Shown here: positions 7,597 to 15,797 of the stretch, in pieces
Layout: every line of letters starts with the position of its first letter
Position numbering within the stretch: position 1 is the first letter of the stretch
From: an uncultured bacterium
GTDB lineage: Bacteria; Planctomycetota; Phycisphaerae; Phycisphaerales; UBA1924
NCBI GenBank assembly: GCA_903834785.1
Contig: CAILKP010000067.1
Span: 20,905 to 84,904 of the forward strand
Reading direction: 5' to 3'
Length of the DNA: 64,000 nucleotides
Made by a program: the position numbers and the translations under genes
The notes under the pieces: model-generated
Seen by the model: only the letters and a program-made list of their open reading frames with translations
Told to the model about the DNA's origin: nothing
Database searches by the model: none

Positions 7597-10500
7597 TTAT
7601 TCCTGCATGTCGTCCTTGGCGCGCTTCTTGGCACGCATGAGGCGGGACATGCCTTCTTCTTCGGGTTTGTCGGAGGCGGACTGGGTTCCCGGCTGGGGTT
7701 TGCGGCGGTCTTCGACTTTCGCGGCGGCCTGCTCGGCGAAGGAGGCGGCTTCGCGGGCGGCTTTGGAAAGCTCATCATCGGAGGCCTCGAACTTGCGGCT
7801 GGCGGTGGGTTCGGAGGTGTCGGGAGCGAGCGGGATGGCGGTGCCGGTCTGGCCGCTCTGGCGGCGGTCGATGGAGGCCTGCGCGCGGCCGCGGGCGGTG
7901 CGGAGGGCATCGAGGCCGCCGGCGGTCTTGGCGGGGCCCTGGCCCAGGGCGCGGCGGAAGGCGGCGGCGATGACAGCGGGGTCGATGCGGACGCGGCGGA
8001 CGGCGACATCCGTCAGCAGGAGGCCGAGGGCGACCATGGCGACGGCCAGGCCGATGGTGCGGAGGGCGACGGGCATGGTCAGGCCCTCGCGGAGCCAGAG
8101 GTCATCCTTGGCCTGGAAGTCGGAGAGCACGCGGCCGCCGGTGAGCTTGGCGACCTGCTCGAGGAGCGGGGCGTTGTCCGACAGGGCGCGGAACTCATCG
8201 GCGAAGGGGCGGGTGATGACGGCCTGCACGCTGCCGCGGGTCTGGCGGCCATCGGCAGCGCGTTCGCTGTAGCCGAGGTTGATGGTGTACGAGCCGCTGG
8301 CGGCGGTGGGGAGTGTGGCCTCGTAGCGGCCGGGGCCGACCTGCTGGAGCGTGAAGGGGACGGAGCGGTTGTCGGGCGTGACGGCGGCGGCCTGCCAGGC
8401 CAGGAAGTTCTGACGCTCGCCCTTGTCATCGAGGGCTTCGACGATGATTCGGGTGCGATCGCCTTCTTCCTGGGTGACAACGCGGAGGTTGGGGTTGGCT
8501 GCCGGACGCATGGCCCAGCGGACGTGCTGGCTCCAGAAGGCCTCGAACTGGCTCCAGGGCAGCCATGATGCGGACCAGCGGCTGCTGGCATCACCGGCCC
8601 AGGTGACGACGCGGCCGAGGCCGTACTGCCACTGAGCGAGGACGGGGTCGTTTTCCTGGCCGCGGAGGACGACCTGGGCGAGGCCTTCCTTGTCGGCGGT
8701 GACGACGTAGCCCTGGATGGGCGGGAGCTTGCCGATGCCGCGCATGCCCTCGGTGCCGGGCTGGTCGAGCTTGGGGCTGAAGCCCTCGCCCTCCCAGAGG
8801 AGCGTGCGCTTGATGACCTGGGCTTCCTTGATGAAGATCTGCGGGAGCGACTCGAGCTGGCCGTTCTTGGTGACCTCGTGATAGGTGCCGCCGGTGGCCT
8901 TGGCGATGTCCTCCATCTTGCGGAGGTCGCCGCCGATGTTCATGTGGGGGAAGACGGCGACGGTGGAGATGGAGATCTTGGCGGCGATGAAGTCCTGGAG
9001 CATCGCATCGCCGGGGGCGGCGGGGTCACCATCGGAGATGAGGATAACGTGCTTCTGGCCGGCGGCGACGTTGCGGAGCTGGGTGAGGGCGGACTGGAGC
9101 ATGGGCACGAAGCTGGGCGCATCGCCGTAGTTCATGCTGTTGGCCGCCTGCAGGGCGGCGACCTTGTTGCCCACTTCGCTCATGGGGAAGACGACGCCAT
9201 CGCCGCCCATGGGGGAGTGCTCGTAGATGCCGACCAGGTCGCGGGCCGAGAGGGCCTCGATGGCGGCTTCGGCGGTGCGCTTGCCCCAGTAGTTGCCCTG
9301 CGGGGCCTCGCAGGAGTGCATGACCAGGCCCAGGGCGCCGCGGGGCATCTGGCGTTTCTGGGGCGGGTCGAGGCGGACGGGCAGGGCATCGGCCACGGGG
9401 GAGCCGATCCAGCCGCCGGCGCCGAAGGACTTGTCACCGCCGACAACGATGAGGCCGCCGCCGAGGTCGCGGACGTAGGCCAGGAGCTCTTCTTGCTGCT
9501 TGAGGGAGAACTCGCTGGCGGCGGTGTTGACCAGCACGACGCCCTCGAACGAGCCGAGCGTGGCCAGTGAGTCAAAGCCGTCCTGCGGGGCGCGGGTGAC
9601 GACGATGAGGCCGCTGGCGCGGAGGCTCTTGACCAGCGGGGATGACTCCTGACTGTCGGTGGCCAGCACCAGCACGCGGCCCTCACCGGAGACGAAGGTG
9701 ACGCCGGTGGCGCGGTTGTTCTCGATGATTGTGTCGCCACCGGTGATGGGCTCGAAGACGGCCTCGAAGCGGACGTTGTCGCGGCCGCGGGGCAGGGGGA
9801 TGCTGACCTCCTGGCGGCTGGTTCCGGCGGGGACCTCGATCATGGCGCCGGTGGCACCGGGGTCATCGGTGAGCTTCTGGGGCACACCGTTCATGAGGAT
9901 GTTGAGCCGGCCGCGGGTGGCCTTGGTGGCGGTCATCAGGGCCCGGACCTTGACGGTGTCGCCCTCGCGGGCGGTGGCCGGGACGATGACGCGCTCCATG
10001 ATGACCTCGCGGTCGCGGAGGAAGCGCTGGGGGATGACATCGATGGGGACTCCGGCGGCCTGCGCGCTCTTGGCGGCGGCCAGCAGCGAGCCGGAGGTCT
10101 CGTTGCCGTCGGAGACCAGCAGGATGCGGTTGGCGGAGGTCTGCGGCATGACGGCCATGCCCAGGCGGACGGCGGTCTCGAGGTTGGTGCTCTCGGTGGA
10201 GCCGACATCGCGGACATCCAGCGGGCTGCCGACGCGGCCGGGGAGCGACTGGACGTACGCGTCCTTGGCGGCGGTGACCAGGCCGACGAGGTCGCTCGGC
10301 TTGGCGGTGGTGCTCGCCTGCTGCAGGAAGGCCTCGGCCTGCTGCAGGGAGTTGGTGTTCATGGAGCGCGACGCATCGGCGATGACGGTGACGGCCACCG
10401 AGTCGGATTCGAGGCGCCACTTGGGGTCGCTGGCGGCGATGAGCAGCAGCAGCAGGACGACCACGCGGATGCCCAGGGCCACGCGGCGGGCGGCAGTGCC

Positions 10501-10605
10501 CATGCCCGAGAGGGACTTGCGGCCGATCCAGATGGTCAGCACGATGGCGGGGATCGCCAGCAGCAGCCAGTAAGGAGAGTCAAGTTGGAGTGGCCCGAAT
10601 CGCAT
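7597..10605 (-). CDS. Large membrane VWA / glutamine-amidotransferase-like protein
   Basis: 1002 residues from ATG 10605 (MRFGPLQLDSPYW, the usual start style for these proteins). An ATG at 10644 would add 13 residues. Two membrane helices lie at about 12-27 and 42-58, followed by a VWA domain with MIDAS DASRS at 77-81. A Rossmann-like section (VLVNTAASEFSLKQQEELLA, GGGLIVVGGDKSFGAGGW) resembles the amidotransferase-like domain of this family. A second, degenerate VWA-like part (HVILISDGDPAAPGD) follows. One membrane helix near 875-900 precedes a charged, Arg/Lys-rich cytoplasmic tail. It heads the MoxR operon. Confidence 0.9.
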   Translation of the reverse strand: MRFGPLQLDSPYWLLLAIPAIVLTIWIGRKSLSGMGTAARRVALGIRVVVLLLLLIAASDPKWRLESDSVAVTVIADASRSMNTNSLQQAEAFLQQASTTAKPSDLVGLVTAAKDAYVQSLPGRVGSPLDVRDVGSTESTNLETAVRLGMAVMPQTSANRILLVSDGNETSGSLLAAAKSAQAAGVPIDVIPQRFLRDREVIMERVIVPATAREGDTVKVRALMTATKATRGRLNILMNGVPQKLTDDPGATGAMIEVPAGTSRQEVSIPLPRGRDNVRFEAVFEPITGGDTIIENNRATGVTFVSGEGRVLVLATDSQESSPLVKSLRASGLIVVTRAPQDGFDSLATLGSFEGVVLVNTAASEFSLKQQEELLAYVRDLGGGLIVVGGDKSFGAGGWIGSPVADALPVRLDPPQKRQMPRGALGLVMHSCEAPQGNYWGKRTAEAAIEALSARDLVGIYEHSPMGGDGVVFPMSEVGNKVAALQAANSMNYGDAPSFVPMLQSALTQLRNVAAGQKHVILISDGDPAAPGDAMLQDFIAAKISISTVAVFPHMNIGGDLRKMEDIAKATGGTYHEVTKNGQLESLPQIFIKEAQVIKRTLLWEGEGFSPKLDQPGTEGMRGIGKLPPIQGYVVTADKEGLAQVVLRGQENDPVLAQWQYGLGRVVTWAGDASSRWSASWLPWSQFEAFWSQHVRWAMRPAANPNLRVVTQEEGDRTRIIVEALDDKGERQNFLAWQAAAVTPDNRSVPFTLQQVGPGRYEATLPTAASGSYTINLGYSERAADGRQTRGSVQAVITRPFADEFRALSDNAPLLEQVAKLTGGRVLSDFQAKDDLWLREGLTMPVALRTIGLAVAMVALGLLLTDVAVRRVRIDPAVIAAAFRRALGQGPAKTAGGLDALRTARGRAQASIDRRQSGQTGTAIPLAPDTSEPTASRKFEASDDELSKAAREAASFAEQAAAKVEDRRKPQPGTQSASDKPEEEGMSRLMRAKKRAKDDMQE

Positions 10606-10824
10606 CTGCCGCTGGCAGCCCCGTGCAAGTCGCTTCAATCCCATGCCCTCGGGCCCTGATCAGCAGACGCTGGCGTGATCGTTCGCCATTACGAGAGCTG
10701 ACTGCCGACCGGCGGATGTTCGTCCCGAGTGTACCACACCCGTGGCACGGTTGCATCGCCTGTCCGTGAAGGACCGACGGTTGGTTCGAAGTACTTTCCG
10801 GATAGCCGGCGGTTTCTTTCACCT

Positions 10825-12183
10825 TCACCGAGCGTCGGCCAAAACTGCCTCGGCGGCCAGGCGGCCGGATTTGAGGGCGCCGTCGATGCTGGCGGTGTCG
10901 TGGGTATCGCCGCAGGCGTAGAGGCCAGGGCTGATGCGGACGGGCCAGTCGGTGCGGGTGTAGCAGGGGGCGGACTGGTCGGGCAGGGCGTGGTCGATGG
11001 TGTAGGTGCGCAGGTGCCGCAGTCCGGCGGCCACTTCGGTGCCGAACCAGCGGGCGAGCTGCTCGCGGGCGGCGGTAACGCACTCGGGGGGCTGGCTGCC
11101 GAGGATGGCGCAGGCGATGAGATAGTGGCCCGGCGGTGCGTAGCGGTCGGAGAGGTTGCTCATGACCACGACGTTTGCGGCGGGCCCGCGGCCTTCACCG
11201 TCGAGCAGCAGCAGCGGGGTCTTGCCGCCGCCGAGGCCGGGTGCATCGGGGGGCAGGCCTTTGCCGGCGAAGTAGATGCAGGTGACGGCCCGCCAGGTGC
11301 GGTCCTTCTGGCCGGGGACACCTTGGGCGCGGGGCAGGAAGAGGCAGTCCGGTGCGGCGTTGACGATGGCCCCGGCGCGGATGGTGCCGGACTGGCCGGT
11401 GCCCGCGCTGGTGAAGTGGACCGCGGCGGAGCCGGGGGTGCTGTCGATGGCGGTGACGCGGTGATTGAGGCGCACGGTGCCGGTGGGCAGGGATGCGGCG
11501 AGTTGCTCGGGCATGCGCTGCATGCCGCCGGCGGGGACGACGGTGTCGCCCTGCGAGAAGCAGCGGAAGACGAACTCCATCGCACGCGAGCTGGTGGCCA
11601 GCGTGGGATCAAAGAAGATGCCGCCGAAGAAGGGCCGGAAGAACCGGTCGATCATGGACTGGCTGAAGCCCTCGGCCTTGAGATAGTCGGCGATGGAGAC
11701 TTCAGGGCGCTCGTATCGATCCTCGGGCTTGCCGCGCTGGACGCGGCTGCGCATGGCGCCGACCTTGAGCTTGTCGGTCACGCTGCCAACGCGGGCCAAT
11801 GCACCATCGAGCAGCGAGCCGGGGCGACGCCAGGGGTCCATAAGGGTGTGGAACCGGGAGCCGAAGTACACGCCCGCGCCGGGCTCAAATGGCCGCAGGT
11901 CGAGGGCGGCGTAGTCGAACTGGGCCTTGCCCTCGGAGTAGGCGGTGAGATAGACCTGAAAACCGCGGTCGAGCAGGAAACCGTCGACGACATCGGTCCG
12001 CACGCGGCCGCCGACTGCATCGGAGGCCTCCAGCACGACGATGGGCACACCGGCCCGCTGGAGCGTGCGGGCACAGCAGAGGCCGGAGAGGCCGGCGCCG
12101 ATGATGACCACGGGCCGCTCCGAGGAAATGGGGCTGGCGGAGGCGGACGGCATGGCGGCGGGCTGGGACGGCGAGGAGGTCAT
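10825..12183 (-). CDS. FAD-dependent oxidoreductase (amine oxidase / phytoene desaturase-like)
   Basis: 452 residues. The N-terminal dinucleotide-binding motif VVIIGAGLSGLCCARTL is at about 25-41, then the acidic ribose contact VLEASDAVGGRVRTD. The C-terminal FAD contact YACGDTHDTASIDGALKSGR is typical of the amine-oxidase/protoporphyrinogen-oxidase/desaturase superfamily. No signal peptide. The substrate cannot be told from sequence. The start at 12183 lacks a strong ribosome site; ATG 12153 is an alternative that removes ten low-complexity residues. It stands alone, with the large VWA operon downstream and the tRNA gene upstream. Confidence 0.9.
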   Translation of the reverse strand: MTSSPSQPAAMPSASASPISSERPVVIIGAGLSGLCCARTLQRAGVPIVVLEASDAVGGRVRTDVVDGFLLDRGFQVYLTAYSEGKAQFDYAALDLRPFEPGAGVYFGSRFHTLMDPWRRPGSLLDGALARVGSVTDKLKVGAMRSRVQRGKPEDRYERPEVSIADYLKAEGFSQSMIDRFFRPFFGGIFFDPTLATSSRAMEFVFRCFSQGDTVVPAGGMQRMPEQLAASLPTGTVRLNHRVTAIDSTPGSAAVHFTSAGTGQSGTIRAGAIVNAAPDCLFLPRAQGVPGQKDRTWRAVTCIYFAGKGLPPDAPGLGGGKTPLLLLDGEGRGPAANVVVMSNLSDRYAPPGHYLIACAILGSQPPECVTAAREQLARWFGTEVAAGLRHLRTYTIDHALPDQSAPCYTRTDWPVRISPGLYACGDTHDTASIDGALKSGRLAAEAVLADAR

Positions 12184-12341
12184 CGGGAGCAGGGCGGCGG
12201 ATGCCCGAGCGCATTGAAACAGAAGGGGCGACCAGCGGCTCTGGTTATGCTGAGGCTATCCAAGGCGGTCGGATGTTCTAGCAGCTTGGGCGAGGACGGG
12301 CGAACAGTAGTGTCGTCCGTTTGAAGCGGGCGTGCCGGGCC

Positions 12342-12376
12342 AAAAACACAGACGGCACCGTCGTGAGACGGTGCCG
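12342..12376 (-). terminator. Rho-independent terminator of tRNA-Glu
   Basis: A perfect 10-bp stem CGGCACCGTC/GACGGTGCCG (12353-12376) with a four-base loop is followed on the minus strand by TCTGTG and a run of five T (complement of 12342-12346). It starts eight bases after the tRNA 3' end. Confidence 0.85.
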
Positions 12377-12384
12377 TGCTGAAA

Positions 12385-12459
12385 TGACCCTTCGGGGATT
12401 TGAACCCCGGTTACCAGGATGAGAACCTGGCGTCCTGGACCAGGCTAGACGAAAGGGCC
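12385..12459 (-). tRNA. tRNA-Glu (anticodon UUC)
   Basis: A 75-nt cloverleaf reads on the minus strand. The acceptor stem GGCCCTT pairs with AAGGGTC, with one G-U pair. The D arm is GTCT...AGGAC. The anticodon stem CCAGG/CCTGG encloses loop TTCTCAT with anticodon TTC. The T arm is CCGGG GTTCGAA TCCCCG-like, with the invariant GTTCGAATC, and the discriminator base is A. CCA is not encoded. A promoter lies upstream and a strong terminator downstream, so it is a single-gene unit. Confidence 0.95.
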
Positions 12460-12466
12460 AATCTGC

Positions 12467-12497
12467 TATAGTTTACGCAGGGATCGTCGGCGGTCAA
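12467..12497 (-). promoter_or_regulatory. Putative sigma70-type promoter of tRNA-Glu
   Basis: On the minus strand TTGACC (complement of 12492-12497) is followed after 16 bases by TAAACT (complement of 12470-12475), just upstream of the tRNA 5' end at 12459. The -35 element is five of six to consensus. Placement fits a short leader before the mature tRNA. Confidence 0.5.
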
Positions 12498-12556
12498 CCG
12501 GGGGCGGGGAGGATTTAGGGCCTGATTCTGGCGTGCCAGCGGGGGTGGGGGAGGGC

Positions 12557-13339
12557 TCAGGACACGGTTTCTGATTGGGCCTGGCGGGTGGGCTGGCCGC
12601 TGGCGGGGATGGTGTCGGCACCGGCGCCGAGGCGGTTGAGGAAGGTGCGTGCCTGCAGGCGGAGGCGCGGGTGCCGCCAGATCAGCTCGGCGAGGGTGGA
12701 GTGGCCGTCACCGATGACGATGGGGAACCGCTTGGCGGTGACGGAGAAGATACGGCCGGAGGCCTCGCCCGGAAGGCGGATGTAGAAGACACCGACTTCG
12801 CACGGGCCGGGGTGGTACCGCTGGATGATGACGGGGCCGGTTTGATCGTGGAAGTAGCGTGCCGCTGCGCCCGCATCGGAGATCAGACGAACGGCGGTGC
12901 CGCGTTCGCCGACATCGGGCTTGAGGATGACCGGGTACGGCTCCGGCGTGTGGCGAAGGAACTCGTGGAAAGCGTCGAGCCGCTGGGCGGGTGTGCCGGG
13001 GGCGATGAGGGCGTAGTGAAGGACGGAATCGGGCGGGAAGAGAGCGAGGATCTGCGACTTGGACTCGCCAACGAGCCCGCCGAGGGGGATGGCGGGGTTG
13101 ATGGCGGTCGCTGCCAGCGGGTGACCCGAGCGGAGGGCGTACCAGGCCAGCCACGGCAGGAGCGGGGCGTACACCGCCCAGGCGGGCCAGAACTCCCAGC
13201 CGGTGAGCCGGCCGATGCGTGAGCGAAGCTTGTGGCCGAGCAGTTCACGGCGCGACATTCCATCGGAGCGCACGTTGCTGACAGGGTGCGGGCTTTGTGG
13301 CCCGGAGGCGGCGGCTGGCGACCCTGTGAGGGTGCTCAT
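12557..13339 (-). CDS. Short ATP-grasp / D-Ala-D-Ala-ligase-like protein, C-terminally truncated
   Basis: 260 residues from ATG 13339, with GGAG eight bases upstream. The open frame continues to 13558 but is Ser/Arg/His low complexity there. The opening GWEFWPAWAVYAPLLPWLAW and the later NPAIPLGGLVGESKSQIL, YPVILKPDVGERGTAVRLI, VIIQRYHPGPCEVGVFYIRL and RIFSVTAKRFPIVIGDGHST match a family of ATP-grasp proteins as I recall it. In that family a further C-terminal half carries the metal-binding Glu/Asn residues. Here the chain stops soon after the GDGHSTLAELIWR segment, so that half is absent. It could be a decayed gene or a specialised short form. Confidence 0.75.
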   Translation of the reverse strand: MSTLTGSPAAASGPQSPHPVSNVRSDGMSRRELLGHKLRSRIGRLTGWEFWPAWAVYAPLLPWLAWYALRSGHPLAATAINPAIPLGGLVGESKSQILALFPPDSVLHYALIAPGTPAQRLDAFHEFLRHTPEPYPVILKPDVGERGTAVRLISDAGAAARYFHDQTGPVIIQRYHPGPCEVGVFYIRLPGEASGRIFSVTAKRFPIVIGDGHSTLAELIWRHPRLRLQARTFLNRLGAGADTIPASGQPTRQAQSETVS

Positions 13340-13502
13340 GGGATGAGCTCCGGCGCGACGGGTGACATGTGCATCGGGGCTTGTGCGGTGGTGCTTTGCA
13401 TGGGCGTGGTCCTTGGTGGTGTGCGTGATGGCGGTACTTGCGTGCCGCGAGTTGCGTGCGAGGTGCGGGGTGCGAGGTGTGGAGTGCGAGATCCGGCGGG
13501 GC

Positions 13503-14753
13503 TTACTTGCTCCGCGAGATCGCCTTGACGGCGGCGAGCACTTCGGCGGGCTCGGCACGCTGGCGGTAGTCCTCGTTCACGGAGGCGTAGGTGATGCGCC
13601 CGCTGGAGTCGATCACGTACGTTGCGGCCATGGGCAGCTGGTCGTTGCCCGGCGCGTTGGATTTCGCCAGCAGCGGGCGGTACATCGCCGCCACGCTCGG
13701 CGGCGGGGTGAAGGCGATGCCGAAGGCCTTGGCCGCCGCGGAGGTCGTGTCTGACAGCACGGCGAACTCGAGCTTGTTCTTCTCCGCAGTCGAGAGCGAG
13801 GCGTCGGGGCTCTGCGGTGAGATGGCCACCAGCTGCGCACCGGCCTGACGGAGTTCCGGCAGCATCTGCTGATAGGCCTGCAGCTGCGTGTTGCAGTATG
13901 GGCACCAGCCGCCGCGGTAGAAGGTGACGACCACCGGACCCGCGGCAAGCATGGAGTTCAGCGAACGGGGATTGCCGGTGGCATCCGGCAACGTCAGTTC
14001 GGGGAGCATGTCACCCACCGCCAGGCGGCGCGTGTCCTTGGTCGCGGTGCGGACTTCCTCAATGCTCTTTTCAAACTTCGCGGCAGTCTCGGGGCCGACT
14101 TTGGCGGCAACGTTGGTGGTAATGGCCTCGAGCTGGGACTTGAGCGTGCCACCGGCGGACGCCAGCGGCTTGGCGGCAGCCATGACCGCGCTCTCGCCGC
14201 TGATCTTCTTCCACGCCGCGTCGGCCTTTGCGGATTCTGCGGTGTGATCACCCTTGAGCCACTTGCTGCGGGTGTCGGCCAGGAAGCCGTCGTAGAACAG
14301 GTACAGGCGATCGTTCTTGACGATGAAGCTCTTGGGGTCGACTTCGACCTGCTCGCCATCGAGCATGGCCCAGGCGCACCAGCCGCCGTAGCTGGGCTGG
14401 TAGCGAGCGGGGTTGGCCGCAAACAGGTCGCGGTGGGCGCTGCTGGCAAAGCGGTACGTCACGCCATCAACCGTGGTGGTGAGCTTCGCATCGCCGGCGA
14501 CGGGCTTGCCGCCGCCTTCGGGGAAGTAGGCCACGGGGTCATAGCCGGAGATGGCCAGGCGAGAGGACTTCTCGAGGTTCCACTTGGCGGTGTTGCGGAC
14601 CGGCTTGGCCGCGGCGTCGGGCTGGACCGTGGACGGCGCGGCCGTGGGAGTGGGGACCGCGGCGGGCTTGGCCTCGGCGGCCAGCGGGGCGCCGGCCAGG
14701 GCGAGCAGTGCGGTCAGGCGGACGATGGAAGCGCGGAGTGGGCGGGTGAGCAT
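13503..14753 (-). CDS. Secreted YHS-domain / peroxiredoxin-like (AhpC/TSA) fusion
   Basis: 416 residues from ATG 14753, with AAGGAG nine bases upstream. A signal peptide (ALLALAGAPLAAEA) occupies about 1-28. A YHS domain at about 60-125 shows ISGYDPVAYFPEGG, YRFASSAHRDLFAANP and YGGWCAWAM; YHS domains are found in metal-handling proteins. A helical linker follows, then an AhpC/TSA thioredoxin-fold domain with VTFYRGGWCPYCNTQL (CPYC pair) at about 280. It is predicted to be exported and may link metal sensing or binding with thiol peroxide reduction. The fusion is unusual. No partner gene is adjacent; the 163-bp downstream spacer is G-rich with short GTGCGAGGTG-type repeats. Confidence 0.9.
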   Translation of the reverse strand: MLTRPLRASIVRLTALLALAGAPLAAEAKPAAVPTPTAAPSTVQPDAAAKPVRNTAKWNLEKSSRLAISGYDPVAYFPEGGGKPVAGDAKLTTTVDGVTYRFASSAHRDLFAANPARYQPSYGGWCAWAMLDGEQVEVDPKSFIVKNDRLYLFYDGFLADTRSKWLKGDHTAESAKADAAWKKISGESAVMAAAKPLASAGGTLKSQLEAITTNVAAKVGPETAAKFEKSIEEVRTATKDTRRLAVGDMLPELTLPDATGNPRSLNSMLAAGPVVVTFYRGGWCPYCNTQLQAYQQMLPELRQAGAQLVAISPQSPDASLSTAEKNKLEFAVLSDTTSAAAKAFGIAFTPPPSVAAMYRPLLAKSNAPGNDQLPMAATYVIDSSGRITYASVNEDYRQRAEPAEVLAAVKAISRSK

Positions 14754-15014
14754 GGAAGGCTCCTTGGTCAGGTGGCGGGCGGGTTGCGGGGTTGGGCGGG
14801 CGGGGAAGGAAGAGGCGAGGCGGGCGGGCGGAGGGGCGGAGGGGGGCGGAGGGGCGTTGGCCAATCGGTCACGCCGCGGCCTCACAGGGTTTGATGTTCC
14901 CGGGGCCTGCTCGTTACAAGGAATCGTTCGATTTTGCTGGCCGGGGGTTCTCCCGGTGCTGTCACCGCCTGCTGCAGTGCCACGCCAGCGCACCCAATCG
15001 GGGCTCATGCAATG
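14754..15014. other. Intergenic region upstream of the YHS-peroxiredoxin gene
   Basis: G-rich low-complexity DNA at about 14770-14870 (runs of GGGCGGGCGG and GGAGGGG) contains no gene. Further upstream is an AT-richer patch (TTACAAGGAATCGTTCGATTTT at 14914-14935) that could hold the promoter on the minus strand. I cannot name its boxes with confidence. Confidence 0.4.
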
Positions 15015-15042
15015 AAAAACCGGCCCGCATTCTGCGGGCCGG
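15015..15042 (-). terminator. Rho-independent terminator of greA
   Basis: A nine-bp stem CCGGCCCGC/GCGGGCCGG with loop ATTCT (15020-15042) is followed on the minus strand by five T (complement of 15015-15019). It lies 62 bp after the greA stop. Confidence 0.85.
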
Positions 15043-15104
15043 CGTTGGCTGTGGAGGCAGATTCTCAATCCGAAACCGCGGGGACTACCCCGGTTGCCAG
15101 CAGG

Positions 15105-15590
15105 TTACGAGACCTCGAGGATCTTGAACTTCTTGGTGCCGCGGGGGGTCCGGACGCCGACGACATCGCCCACGCGGGCCTTCATCAAGGCCTCGCCCAT
15201 GGGGCTCTGCGGCGTGACTTCCATGTAGTCCATGCTGATGGTGCCGGAGATTTCGCCGACCATGCGGACCATCTCGGGATCATCGAGATGCTTGGATGGA
15301 TCGTCTGCAGAGACCTCGACGATCTTGGCCGTGGCACCCAGGAAGACGATGCCCGTGCTCTTGCGGTTTTCGTCAATAACCACCAGCCCGTGGACCTTGT
15401 CGGTCAGACGCTTGATCTCGGCTTCCTCCATGCCCTGCTGCTCACGGGCGGCGTGGTAGTCGCCGTTTTCCTTCAGGTCACCCAGCGCCTTGGCCTCGGC
15501 GATCTTCAGAGAGACCGCGCTGCGGTTGTTGATCAGATAGGCCAAGCGTGCTTCGAGCGCGGCTTTTTCCGCGGCAGTGACAAGTTCCAT
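15105..15590 (-). CDS. greA: Transcription elongation factor GreA
   Basis: 161 residues, the normal length. AGAGGAAC nine bases before ATG 15590 supports the start. The N-terminal coiled coil carries the tip residues in LGDLKENGDYHAAREQQ, which is diagnostic for GreA; the acidic D/E residues there drive RNA cleavage in backtracked RNA polymerase. The C-terminal FKBP-like domain follows (VGEISGTISMDYMEVTPQSPMGEALM). It appears monocistronic, ending in a strong terminator. Confidence 0.96.
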   Translation of the reverse strand: MELVTAAEKAALEARLAYLINNRSAVSLKIAEAKALGDLKENGDYHAAREQQGMEEAEIKRLTDKVHGLVVIDENRKSTGIVFLGATAKIVEVSADDPSKHLDDPEMVRMVGEISGTISMDYMEVTPQSPMGEALMKARVGDVVGVRTPRGTKKFKILEVS

Positions 15591-15797
15591 CGTTCCAGTT
15601 CCTCTCGCGGGGTCTTGCCCCCGTGCAGTTGGGCCAAACCATGGTTCGGCCAGCGTTCATGATATGGTCGGGCGGGCGGCCGGGTGCCTGAAGCCCAAAA
15701 TCGTCGCTGCATACCGCGATTGCCCGGCGAATGCGGTGTTCCTTATCAGCATTCAGGTCCCGGCCTTGGCCTTCGGCTGCTGGCCTTGCCACCGGGA

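Noticed and set aside
12385..12459. tRNA-Glu as an integration site
   Set aside because: No integrase, no duplicated tRNA 3' end and ordinary genes on both sides.
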